Origin: Rhizobium sp. C1
GTDB lineage: Bacteria > Pseudomonadota > Alphaproteobacteria > Rhizobiales > Rhizobiaceae
NCBI RefSeq assembly: GCF_021026335.1
Contig: NZ_JAJNCY010000009.1
Coordinates: 1 to 64,000, forward strand
Length of the DNA stretch: 64,000 nucleotides
Reading direction: 5' to 3'
The notes under the pieces were generated by a model. The model was not told the origin of the DNA. It did not search any database and was given only the letters and a program-made list of their open reading frames with translations. Each line of letters opens with the position of its first letter. Position 1 is the stretch's first letter. Positions 25,801 to 34,325 of the stretch are shown here, piece after piece. The position numbers and the translations under genes were made by a program.

Positions 25801-26660
25801 TTGCGGATACCTCTCCAGATCAGGGTGAAGACGATCGTCGTCAGCACAAGCAGCAGGATCGACATGGCCGAGGCATAGGAAATGCGCCCGCCGAGATTGA
25901 TGCCGGCCTGATAGGCGTAGAGATCGAGCGTTTCGGTTGCCGTGCCGGGGCCGCCGCCGGTCATCACGTAGATGAGATCGAAGGAGCGTAGCGATTCCAC
26001 CGCCTTGACCAGCGCTAGGCTGATGATCGGCGCCTTCAGCATGGGCAGAGTGACGAAAGCGTGGATTTCCCAGGTCCTAGCATTATCAAGCTGCGCCGCC
26101 TCAATCGGGTCGCGGGGGAGCGTTTCGAGCAGTTTCAGCATGATGACGGTGAAGAACAGGCCCCATTGCCAGATATCGACGATGGCCACCGACATGAGAG
26201 CCAGGGACGGGTCGGCAAGAAATTCGACGGGACCGAGACCCGTCAAACCGACGAGATAATTGATGAGACCGAGCGAGGGGGAATAGAGAAAACGCCAGAT
26301 GAAGGCGGCCGCGACGCGGGGCAGGAGAACGGGCGCGAGGAACGCAAAGCAGATCAGATTGCGGATCCAGAACGACTTGACCGTCTCGAAAATGAGGACG
26401 GAGAGCAGCGTCGCCACCACGAGCGAGCCGACCACCGTGACGATTTCCCACGTCGCAGAAATCTGGAGCGCATTGAGAAAACGCCGATCCGACAGCAGGC
26501 GCTGATAGTTGTAGAGCCCCGCGAAATGATAGTCCGGATAGCGCAGCGAGCGGTCCATGACCGAGAAATACAGAGCCCCGGCGATGGAGATCAGCGCCAG
26601 AATGGCGAGCACCGCAAAGCCCGGCGTCAGCGTCCAGAATAGGAAACGTCGATTGTTCAT
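25788..26660 (-). CDS. Carbohydrate ABC transporter permease (MalF type)
   Basis: A 290-residue permease with six predicted membrane helices, starting MNNRRFLFWTLTPGFAVLAI. The EAA loop is EAAQLDNARTWEIHAFVTLP, a slightly divergent form in which the usual glycine is replaced. It is preceded by the substrate-binding protein gene and overlaps the partner permease gene downstream. Confidence 0.95.
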   Translation of the reverse strand: MNNRRFLFWTLTPGFAVLAILALISIAGALYFSVMDRSLRYPDYHFAGLYNYQRLLSDRRFLNALQISATWEIVTVVGSLVVATLLSVLIFETVKSFWIRNLICFAFLAPVLLPRVAAAFIWRFLYSPSLGLINYLVGLTGLGPVEFLADPSLALMSVAIVDIWQWGLFFTVIMLKLLETLPRDPIEAAQLDNARTWEIHAFVTLPMLKAPIISLALVKAVESLRSFDLIYVMTGGGPGTATETLDLYAYQAGINLGGRISYASAMSILLLVLTTIVFTLIWRGIRKWSV

Positions 26661-26682
26661 AACGTGCTCTTTGGATGGAGGG

Positions 26683-26716
26683 TTGCGGCCGGACCGGTGA
26701 CCGTGCCCGGCCGCAA
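26683..26716 (-). other. Stem-loop between binding-protein and permease genes
   Basis: TTGCGGCCGG (26683-26692) and CCGGCCGCAA (26707-26716) form a perfect 10-bp stem with a 14-base loop. It lies right after the binding-protein stop. In comparable operons such a hairpin protects the upstream message or attenuates transcription, so that more binding protein than permease is made. There is no T-run, so it is probably not a full terminator. Confidence 0.6.
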
Positions 26717-26723
26717 GGGTTAC

Positions 26724-28004
26724 TTATTTCACGCGGCGAAGTGCGTCCTCGGCCTGGAAGGCCACGTCGTCGAGCGACTGCTGGATGTCCTTTTTCGTGC
26801 CGGTGAAGATTTCTTCGAGTGCCAGTCCCAGATTGTCGCCAATTTCCGGCCAGGCGGGGCTTGCCATGATCAGGAGCTTGGTGCGCGAGCCGGTTGCCAG
26901 CAGCGCCTCGATATACTCGGCCGGCACGGCCTTCTTGAAGGCGTCGCTCTGCAGTGTGGACTTGCGGCCGATATCCGATGCAACACCGTCTTTAAGGCGG
27001 CGCTGCTCCATCTCTTTCGACGTGGCCCAGCCAACGAAGTCACCCGCAACCTTGCGGGTGCATTCGTCCTTGGCGCCGCTCTTGGAGACGGCGAAACCAT
27101 GGCCCCAACCGGCAGAACCGAGCGGCTCCGGCGGCGACATGTAGCCGACCTTGCCCTTGACGGCGGACTTGTCCGGATCTTCCATCCACGGGCCGAACAC
27201 GTCGGACTCGATGAGGAAGGCGACCTGGCCGCCGCGGAAGGCTTCAACCGAATCCGACCAGTTGAACGTGCCCACGCCCGGAGGCGCATAATGCATCAGG
27301 TCGAGATAGAGCTTGGTCGCTGCAACACCCTTGTCGGAGTTGAAGATCGGCTTGCCGTCCTTGTCCTGCCATTCGCCGCCAAGGCCGCGGAAGAAGGGGG
27401 TCCAGCGCCAGACATTCATGCCCGAGCCGCGCTGGCCGCGAGCCGACCAGCCATAGAGCTTCTTGCTCGGATCGTTGACCTTCTTGATGTCCGCGACCAG
27501 CTCGTCCAGCGTCTTCGGCGGCTTGAGGCCGGCCTTTTCGAGCACGTCCTTGCGATACATGAGAATGTCGCCACCGCCGACGAGCGGGGCAAAATACTGC
27601 GTGCCCTTGAAGGTCGCGACATTGCTCAAGTCCGAACGGAAATCGGCGATGTCGTATTCCTTGGGCAGAACATCGGCGAGCGGGTAGAGCCAGCCGGCAG
27701 TCGCATATTCCGGCGTGTTGGCTTCGTCCACATAGTAGACCTGATAGGCACCGGCGCCCGTCGAGGCGTCAAGACGCGCCTTGGCACGGCGCTCGTTTTC
27801 GCCGAGCAGGTTGATCTTGACGGTGGTCTTCCATTTCGCATTGAACTCGCCGAGATATTTGTCGAGTTCGGTCACCGAGGGCATGCCCTGCGCGATCACG
27901 TTGATCGCGGGGACCTTGCCCACGCAGGCGTCGTCAGCGGCAAGCGCCGCCCCCGACATGGTAAAAAGGCTTCCAGAGAGCAGCAGTGCAGATTTCAGTC
28001 TCAT
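26724..28004 (-). CDS. Sugar ABC transporter substrate-binding protein
   Basis: A 426-residue periplasmic solute-binding protein of the family 1 (MalE/UgpB-like) type. The signal peptide is MRLKSALLLSGSLFTMSGAA, with likely cleavage after ALA near residue 22. The mature part has the usual YVDEANTPEYATAGWLYPLA and LFGWSARG-like regions (here LYGWSARGQRGSG). It delivers the substrate to the two permeases encoded next. A strong GGAGGA-type ribosome binding site precedes it. The substrate cannot be read from sequence; the operon content suggests a polyol. Confidence 0.93.
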   Translation of the reverse strand: MRLKSALLLSGSLFTMSGAALAADDACVGKVPAINVIAQGMPSVTELDKYLGEFNAKWKTTVKINLLGENERRAKARLDASTGAGAYQVYYVDEANTPEYATAGWLYPLADVLPKEYDIADFRSDLSNVATFKGTQYFAPLVGGGDILMYRKDVLEKAGLKPPKTLDELVADIKKVNDPSKKLYGWSARGQRGSGMNVWRWTPFFRGLGGEWQDKDGKPIFNSDKGVAATKLYLDLMHYAPPGVGTFNWSDSVEAFRGGQVAFLIESDVFGPWMEDPDKSAVKGKVGYMSPPEPLGSAGWGHGFAVSKSGAKDECTRKVAGDFVGWATSKEMEQRRLKDGVASDIGRKSTLQSDAFKKAVPAEYIEALLATGSRTKLLIMASPAWPEIGDNLGLALEEIFTGTKKDIQQSLDDVAFQAEDALRRVK

Positions 28005-28032
28005 GATTTTCCTCCTCCAAGACTGTCAGACT

Positions 28033-29520
28033 TCAGTGTTCGGCTGATGGGTCGAAGAGCCCCGCCAGCCGTCGATCAAGGCGAAGAAATTCGCCATATC
28101 GTTCGTCGTAGAAATCGCGCAGATGCGAGCGCGGCGCGGCGGTGCGCTCGACACGGCACATCGCTTGCGCTGCAAAGACGAGATCAGGATAGTGGCCGGT
28201 CGCCACGGCCGCGCACATGGCAGCCCCCAGCGCCCCGATCTCCTCGCCTTCCGGCACTTCGACCGGCAGGCCACAGATATCGGCAAACACCTGAGCCCAG
28301 ACGGCGCTTTTTGATGCACCACCGGCTAGCCGGATCTTTTGCGGGCTCTGCGGCGCGACATAACTCACGACGTTTTCAGCATGGCGTCGGTGCTGGAAGG
28401 CAACGCCCTCGTAGATCGCCCGCAACATCGAGCCCTGATCATCGCTGTTGGTCATTCCGACGAATGCGCCCCGACGCGGTGCAGGACCACTGACGAAAGG
28501 CATGAAGTGGCAGCGCCACGCTTCGACAGGGCTCTCTGCGACGAGCGCGTTTGCCTGCCTCACATCGACGGACGACCCCAGCGCGCGGCTCAGATACCAG
28601 TTCAGGTTTGCCGCCGAAGTTGGGCTGCCGTCGGCGAGAAGGCGGCAGGCACGGTCGCGATGGATCATATTGAGGATCGGCGGCCGCTTCATTATCGGCG
28701 CGCGCGTCTCCACCGCGTTAATCGACCAGGTGCCGGCAATCATTGTGAGGGTATCGGCGCCAACCGAACCCGCGCCCAGCACGCAGGCGCTGACATCCAT
28801 CATCGCCGCGACGACGGGCGTGCCCGCGATCAACCCCGTTTCATCGGCCGCTTCGTGCGAGACATATCCGGCAATACCCGAGTTTTCGACAATCTCGGGG
28901 ACACGGCTTGCCAGTTCCGGAATGCCCGCAGCCTCGAAAAGCGCCTCGCTATAGGCCCCACGCGCCAGATCGAGCATCCCGCCGCCGCTCGCATCCGTCG
29001 GATCTGTGGTGGCGGCACCTGTCAGCCGCATGCGAAGGAAATCCTTGCAGGCCAGCGCCCAGCGGGTGCGGCGAACGACGTCCGGTTCGTTACGGGCAAG
29101 CCAGACGAGCTGCATGAGCGTCTGGCCGCCCCAGATCCGGTGACCCGTGATCGCTTCGATCCGCTCCGCCGTGCCGTCACGCTCGAACGCATCGACAATG
29201 CCTTGCGCACGATGGTCGACGGAGACGATGCCATCGCGCATTCCCCTGCCCTCGGCATCAACGAGAAACACACCATTGCCAAAACCCGTGCAGGCAACGG
29301 CCGCGATGCGATCAGCCGCAATCTCGGCCTTCGTCAATTGACGGATCGCGGTGGCCGTGCCGCGCCAGAAGGCTTCCGGCTCGCGCTCCACCCAGCCGTT
29401 TTCGCGATGGATCGTGACAACTTCGATGCTGCGCTGGGCAACAAGCCGCCCCGTCAGATCAAAGACTGCAGCCTTGACTGCCGTGCCGCCGGCATCGATG
29501 GCGAGAAACAGATCAGCCAT
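28033..29520 (-). CDS. FGGY-family carbohydrate (polyol) kinase
   Basis: A 495-residue FGGY kinase starting MADLFLAIDAGGTAVKAAVF, with the ATP/Mg phosphate-binding DAGGT motif at the N-terminus and IRLAGGASKSAVWAQVFADI in the C-terminal ATP domain. The catalytic aspartate region is DVSACVLGAGSVG. Family members phosphorylate glycerol, xylulose, erythritol, ribitol and related compounds. The start at 29520 gives the standard N-terminus and overlaps the end of the dehydrogenase gene by 8 bases. It probably phosphorylates the imported polyol before oxidation by the GlpD-like enzyme. Confidence 0.92.
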   Translation of the reverse strand: MADLFLAIDAGGTAVKAAVFDLTGRLVAQRSIEVVTIHRENGWVEREPEAFWRGTATAIRQLTKAEIAADRIAAVACTGFGNGVFLVDAEGRGMRDGIVSVDHRAQGIVDAFERDGTAERIEAITGHRIWGGQTLMQLVWLARNEPDVVRRTRWALACKDFLRMRLTGAATTDPTDASGGGMLDLARGAYSEALFEAAGIPELASRVPEIVENSGIAGYVSHEAADETGLIAGTPVVAAMMDVSACVLGAGSVGADTLTMIAGTWSINAVETRAPIMKRPPILNMIHRDRACRLLADGSPTSAANLNWYLSRALGSSVDVRQANALVAESPVEAWRCHFMPFVSGPAPRRGAFVGMTNSDDQGSMLRAIYEGVAFQHRRHAENVVSYVAPQSPQKIRLAGGASKSAVWAQVFADICGLPVEVPEGEEIGALGAAMCAAVATGHYPDLVFAAQAMCRVERTAAPRSHLRDFYDERYGEFLRLDRRLAGLFDPSAEH

Positions 29521-31222
29521 GGCAGCGCACTCCCTGCGGACCCTGCTGGCGCGCTGCAAATGAAAGCACAGGGTTGTTCAGGCAGTGGGTGATTTCGCTT
29601 TCGGCCCAATCCATTGACTGTCCGCGCTCATGGGCCAGGAGATGCCCTAGTTCCTGCACCAGCAAGGGCGTGCATTCGCCGTCGAGCGCTATCTGGGAGC
29701 GCCGGAAAATCAGGTCATCGAGATGGATGGCCGCGCGAGCGCGGATCAGCCAGACGATCTCGTTGCGCGTGAAGCTCGGCAGGTTCGCAAGCGGCTGATC
29801 GGGCGTTTCGGCGCAGAACGCAGCGACCCGCTCGGCAATGGCGCCATATCGGGAATAGAGGTTCGCTGCCCTTTCCATGGACATGTTGAAACGGGCCGCC
29901 AGCGATTGCCGGGCGCGAGCCAGGCTCATCTCGTCGCGCGGAAAGCCGATCGCGCCGGGATAATCGCGACCCGCGGTGCCCGTTCTGCGCGTGACATCGA
30001 GGTGCAGGAATATCTGGTCGGCGGCCCGTTCGCCAAAAGCGCGGAAGGTCGTCCACTTGCCGCCGATCAGGGACAGAAGCGGGATACCCCTCTCGATACG
30101 GTCTTCGGCGAGACGATGGTCACGGTTGGCTCGATTGGCATCGGCGGAGCCGCCGGCCTGCAGGGGCCGGATGCCGGTCGTCATGAAGACGATGTCCTTC
30201 GGTCCGATCTCGATGTCGTCGAACAGGCTCGAGATCGAACGCGTCAGATAGGAAATCTCCTGTGCGGCGATCGTATCGTCTGAGGGATCGGTCACCGTGA
30301 TTTCGGTCGTTCCCAGCAGGACCGTGCGATCGAGCGGATAGGCAATGACCATGCGGCCCGTTCCATCATCGAAATAGAAGGCGCGGTTGGCCATGCGGTC
30401 GAAAAGCGCATCGTTGCGGATCAGAAGATGGGCGCCCTTGACCGGGCGGACATATTTTGTCGGGCAACCCAGCGCCGCGTTGACCTCATCGACCCACGCG
30501 CCGGCCGCATTAACAACGACCTTGGGGCGGATGGATCTGCTCAAACTAGTATCGCCGACGGTGATCGTGAATGCGCCGCCGCCGTCATAACGCCAGTTGG
30601 CATGGTTGAGCGCCGCGCTTTGAGGCTCGACCGTCAGCGCTTCCTCGATCATCTCCAGCACCAGCGCTTCCGGATTGCGGATGCGGGCATCGAAATAGCT
30701 GACAACCGCCTTGTAACGCCGCGCCAGCCCGCGCGGAAACTTTCCCCGGGCGAGGACGGTCTTGTGGCGCGGAAGGGCGCGGCCCTCGCGTCCGAGATAC
30801 TCATACAGCGTGAGAGCGATCTTAAGCCCGGCCGTGCTGAAGGTGCTGCCTTTCCAGTCGAATCCGAGGAAGCGCAGGATCGAACCGGGGAGCCCGCGCA
30901 GGAATGTGGGGAGCGGCACGGCCACTTCGAGCGGGCGTGTAAAATGGGCAGCATGATTGAGCAGCCGGTTACGTTCGCGGGCGGATTCAGCGACGAGCTT
31001 GAATTCCCGGTTCTCGAGATAGCGCAGACCGCCATGCGCCATACGCGAAGAAGCGCCCGTCGCGCCACGGCAAAAGTCGCCAGAATCGATGAGAAGTGCA
31101 GACACGCCATTCAACGCCAGTTCTCGAAGGACTGCTACGCCGTTCACGCCACCGCCCAAAATGAGCACGTCAAAACCCTCGCCGGACGCAAGCCGCGTCA
31201 GGCTTTCCTCCCGAATTCGCAT
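29513..31222 (-). CDS. GlpD-like FAD-dependent polyol-phosphate dehydrogenase
   Basis: A 569-residue flavoprotein of the glycerol-3-phosphate dehydrogenase family. The FAD-binding DVLILGGGVNGVAVLRELA motif is near residue 17, and SRMAHGGLRYLE and VVNAAGAWVDEVN are family signatures. LIGGKWTTFRAFGERAAD precedes the C-terminal domain. It would oxidise a polyol phosphate and pass electrons to the quinone pool at the inner membrane. The ATG at 31222 is chosen because GGGAG lies five bases upstream; in-frame alternatives are ATG 31234 and TTG 31243. It is the first gene of the catabolic operon and lies 74 bases from a strong inverted repeat. The kinase partner makes EryB-type rather than plain glycerol-3-phosphate chemistry possible. 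Confidence 0.88.
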   Translation of the reverse strand: MRIREESLTRLASGEGFDVLILGGGVNGVAVLRELALNGVSALLIDSGDFCRGATGASSRMAHGGLRYLENREFKLVAESARERNRLLNHAAHFTRPLEVAVPLPTFLRGLPGSILRFLGFDWKGSTFSTAGLKIALTLYEYLGREGRALPRHKTVLARGKFPRGLARRYKAVVSYFDARIRNPEALVLEMIEEALTVEPQSAALNHANWRYDGGGAFTITVGDTSLSRSIRPKVVVNAAGAWVDEVNAALGCPTKYVRPVKGAHLLIRNDALFDRMANRAFYFDDGTGRMVIAYPLDRTVLLGTTEITVTDPSDDTIAAQEISYLTRSISSLFDDIEIGPKDIVFMTTGIRPLQAGGSADANRANRDHRLAEDRIERGIPLLSLIGGKWTTFRAFGERAADQIFLHLDVTRRTGTAGRDYPGAIGFPRDEMSLARARQSLAARFNMSMERAANLYSRYGAIAERVAAFCAETPDQPLANLPSFTRNEIVWLIRARAAIHLDDLIFRRSQIALDGECTPLLVQELGHLLAHERGQSMDWAESEITHCLNNPVLSFAARQQGPQGVRCHG

Positions 31223-31295
31223 AGTATCTCCCATGGCACTCAACGAGGCCCTTCAGGGCCCTCAGTGCATCTGCGGACACATATAGCCAAGGATT

Positions 31296-31329
31296 TTTAT
31301 AAAAGTCAAACGCGATTTACTTTTATAAA
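31296..31329. promoter_or_regulatory. Candidate operator of the SorC regulator
   Basis: TTTATAAAAGT (31296-31306) and ACTTTTATAAA (31319-31329) form a perfect 11-bp inverted repeat with a 12-base spacer. It sits upstream of the first gene of the polyol operon in otherwise GC-rich DNA. SorC/DeoR-type regulators bind such AT-rich palindromes; binding by the protein encoded at 21894-22862 is inferred. Confidence 0.7.
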
Positions 31330-31728
31330 TTCGCAGGTGTTTCAAACATGCGCCACGATGGCTTAGACCGGACCAAGAGACCGCTCCGTGTGCGCTGCCT
31401 CAAATGAGAGCGGGGCCAAACGGCGCTCCGCAGTGACACAAAACATGAAGGGTTAACGGTTGGGTTAGAACTGGTCGCAGAAAATAGACCGACGATCACT
31501 CTCAACACTACAACAGACAGTGCGCTGATCCCACTCGTAGACAGAGCGCCTTCTGGGGCAAGTAAGATGGCCAGGATCGAAGTGACGACCCGCGCGCAAG
31601 GTGCGGCCAACAGGATCCGAGCGCGGAACTGCACAGAGGAATGAGCCGGCTTGCCGCGCCGGATAACTGTTCCGGTGACGGTTTTCGGACGCCATCTAAA
31701 TCATTGAAAGTTAAGCATTTTGCATGAT
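31330..31728. other. Intergenic region between operator and tRNA-Gln
   Basis: About 400 bases with several short open frames on the minus strand but none with a credible start, ribosome binding site or family resemblance. I see no repeat or gene here. Confidence 0.4.
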
Positions 31729-31803
31729 TGGCTGGGGCGCCAGGATTCGAACCTGGGAATGCCGGTACCAAAAACCGGTGCCTTACCGCTTGGCGACGCC
31801 CCA
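31729..31803 (-). tRNA. tRNA-Gln (anticodon TTG)
   Basis: The minus strand reads TGGGGCGTCGCCAAGCGGTA at its 5' end. It continues through an anticodon arm containing TTTTGG and a T-arm with GGTTCGAATCC, and ends in an acceptor strand CGCCCCAG followed by an encoded CCA. The 7-bp acceptor stem pairs fully and the anticodon reads TTG. No second copy of the 3' end was seen in the window, so there is no evidence that an element is integrated here. Confidence 0.95.
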
Positions 31804-31984
31804 ATGCCGTTCTCACTTTCCGCGTCATAGCGACGTGAACCGTCGTGATGCGCAAAGCAGATTTGCGGAGCGCTCTTAGCAAGAAGTCGCGGGCACGGCA
31901 ACGCATATTCGTCTTATCCCTGCGATGTGAATGCGGTGTTGCCGGCAAGGCTTTGCGGGGTCGGCAAATCGTTTATAAGGAGGC

Positions 31985-32899
31985 ATGAGCGACGATCTTC
32001 CGAAATTCGAACTGCAATTCCAGCCCGCCTATGGCGAAGCCATCGAGGTTGCGCCCGGCATCCGGCGGCTCACGGTCAACAATCCCTCGCCTTTCACGTT
32101 TTACGGCACCAACAGCTATATCGTCGGCGACCGTTCCGTCTGCGTGATCGACCCCGGCCCGGACGATGAGGCGCATTTTCAGGCGCTGATGCAGGCGCTG
32201 GAGGGCCGAGAAGTCACGCATATTGCCGTCAGCCATACGCACAAGGATCACTCGCCCCTGGCGCGCCGGCTGAAGGCCGCGACGGGCGCGCTGATCGTGG
32301 CGGAAGGTCCGCACCGTCCGGCGCGGGTGCTGCATGACGGCGAGACCAACCCCTTTGCCGAAAGTTCCGACATGGATTTCGTCCCCGATATCGCACTTGC
32401 CGATGGCGGCGTGATCGAGGGCGACGGCTGGGCGCTTTCGGGGATTGCCACGCCCGGCCATACGGCCAACCATATGGCGTTTGCGCTTGAGGGCACGGGC
32501 GTCGTCTTTTCGGCCGATCACGTGATGGCCTGGGCGACCTCGATCGTTGCCCCGCCTGATGGTGCGATGGCGGATTTCATGGCCTCGCTGGAGCGCCTCC
32601 TGCAGCGCGACGACCGGCTTTATCTTCCCGGCCATGGTGGGCCCGTCACCTCGCCGGCCGCCTTCTGCCGCGGTCTGCGAACGCACCGGCGCATGCGCGA
32701 ACGCGCCATTCTGGAGCGGATCAAAGCCGGCGACAGGCGGATTGCCGACATGGTCAAGGCGATCTATCGCGACACGGATCCCAGGCTTCACGGCGCAGCC
32801 GCCCTGTCGGTACTCGCCCATCTGGAAGATCTGACAGAACGCGGCCTGGTTGCGACCGACGGCCCGGCGCGGCTATCTGGCATATATGTCCCATCCTGA
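31985..32899 (+). CDS. MBL-fold metallo-hydrolase
   Basis: A 304-residue metallo-beta-lactamase-fold protein. The metal motif HTHKDH is near residue 82, followed by TPGHTANHMAF, the aspartate in FSADHVM, and LPGHGGPV near the C-terminal end of the fold. The last 70 residues form a winged-helix-like tail (RERAILERIKAGDRRIADMV) as in LACTB2-like proteins. An AAGGAGG ribosome binding site lies directly before the ATG. The substrate is unknown. It is divergent from the tRNA-Gln gene. Confidence 0.92.
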   Translation: MSDDLPKFELQFQPAYGEAIEVAPGIRRLTVNNPSPFTFYGTNSYIVGDRSVCVIDPGPDDEAHFQALMQALEGREVTHIAVSHTHKDHSPLARRLKAATGALIVAEGPHRPARVLHDGETNPFAESSDMDFVPDIALADGGVIEGDGWALSGIATPGHTANHMAFALEGTGVVFSADHVMAWATSIVAPPDGAMADFMASLERLLQRDDRLYLPGHGGPVTSPAAFCRGLRTHRRMRERAILERIKAGDRRIADMVKAIYRDTDPRLHGAAALSVLAHLEDLTERGLVATDGPARLSGIYVPS

Positions 32900-33047
32900 C
32901 AAAGCCGCCCTTCAGGCTTGAGAAGCCAAGCTCCACGCGCTTGTGGAGGGGCTCTTTGCGCCGCAACATAAGCGTGAGTTAGAAAAGCCTTAGCCAAGCT
33001 TCACATAATATTCTTATCCTCGCATATGCAAAGCTATGGGGGGATAC

Positions 33048-34325
33048 ATGGCGAAGCTCTCAATCTGCGTGCCGTCACGAAACCGGCAATTCTATTTTCA
33101 GCAGACGGTGCGCGCGCTTCTTGAAAGCCCGCGGTCCGATGTGGAATTTGTCTTTGCTGACAATTCCGACGATGCGTCCATCATGGCCGATTTCATGACG
33201 GAATTTGCGGACGACCCGCGCGTCGTCTTCCTGGCGTCGAAGTCCTGCGTTCTTTCCATGCTCGACAATTGGGAGCGCACGGTTGCGGCAGCCACCGGCG
33301 ATTGGGTCACCGTCATCGGCGACGACGACTATGCCGATCCGGAACTTGCCGCCCTGCTGACCCGGATGGATGCGGCCCATGCCGGCATCGAGGCGGTGGA
33401 CTGGCGCAAGCTCGACTACTTCTGGCCCGCCGAGGGCGTGGCGCGCAGCCATATCAAGATCGAGCCCAATTCGGACTTCGTCATCATTCCAAGGACGCGC
33501 CTTTTCGAACGCTACTTTCTCTGGGAAGGGGCGACATGCGTGCCATCGGTCGGCTATTCCATCTATCATTCGGCAGTTTCCAGGCCCTTGCTCGAACGGA
33601 TCCGCCAGCGCTTTGGCGGCACCTATTTCGAACATCCGACCGTGGACTATGACAGCGCGACCAAGGTCATCCTGGAGGGCCGGCATTTTGCCTATACAAG
33701 CCGCCCCTTTTCAGTCCATGGCCGCAGCCCGCTCAGCTGTTCGGGTCTGATGATGGCAGGCCTTCAGCAATTGCGCCGGAAGAATGTGGAATTCATGCAG
33801 GAGCTCGGACGCGACATCCGCGACGAGGTCGATGCGGACGCGCCATTCGACTACCGGCTGGGCGTCACCGGCTCGATTTTGCAGACGGTGCGCTGGATCC
33901 TGCGCAGGTATGGTATCGTCATTGACGGATGGCAGGAAAATTTTGTCCGCGCCTGCGCGGAGAATTGCTATCTTTATGTCGATTCGGAGCAATTCCACCA
34001 GCTTGCGGACAGCTACAGAAGCGCGATTTCGAACTGGGAAGGCGGCCGTTACTTGGCTTTTTTCAACCCGCTATATAGCCCGAAATTTGAAGGCGAGCCA
34101 TTTACGGGCGTAAACGGCTCGATCGTCTATGTGCTTGACGACGTGAGGATTTTCGAGACGCCATCTGAGCTTTACGGCATCGCTAGCGCCATGTTCGAGG
34201 CCCCCGATGACATGGTGCTTGCGACCGACCATTCCGGCCTTTCGGCGGTCGCGCTTGCCCTGCGGCAAGCGCTTCTCGATCCGCCCGCACCGGCCAACGG
34301 CACTGCCACAGGACTGTGTGCATGA
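33048..34325 (+). CDS. Family 2-like glycosyltransferase, first of a tandem pair
   Basis: A protein of about 425 residues starting MAKLSICVPSRNRQFYFQQT, with the GT-A fold signature: LSICVPSRNR for nucleotide binding, VEFVFADNSDD, and the D-x-D site VTVIGDDDYADPE near residue 94. It has no signal peptide or membrane segment, so it acts in the cytoplasm, perhaps on cell-surface polysaccharide. ATG 33048 has GGGGGGA upstream; the ATG at 33036 lacks this. The next gene is a clear paralogue beginning with an ATGA overlap. Substrate unknown. Confidence 0.85.
   Translation: MAKLSICVPSRNRQFYFQQTVRALLESPRSDVEFVFADNSDDASIMADFMTEFADDPRVVFLASKSCVLSMLDNWERTVAAATGDWVTVIGDDDYADPELAALLTRMDAAHAGIEAVDWRKLDYFWPAEGVARSHIKIEPNSDFVIIPRTRLFERYFLWEGATCVPSVGYSIYHSAVSRPLLERIRQRFGGTYFEHPTVDYDSATKVILEGRHFAYTSRPFSVHGRSPLSCSGLMMAGLQQLRRKNVEFMQELGRDIRDEVDADAPFDYRLGVTGSILQTVRWILRRYGIVIDGWQENFVRACAENCYLYVDSEQFHQLADSYRSAISNWEGGRYLAFFNPLYSPKFEGEPFTGVNGSIVYVLDDVRIFETPSELYGIASAMFEAPDDMVLATDHSGLSAVALALRQALLDPPAPANGTATGLCA

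Noticed and set aside
26664-28493. 609-codon open frame on the plus strand
   Set aside because: Antisense to the sugar-binding protein and kinase genes, which have clear family motifs.
31729-31803. Island attachment site at tRNA-Gln
   Set aside because: No second copy of the tRNA 3' end and no integrase gene were found in the window.
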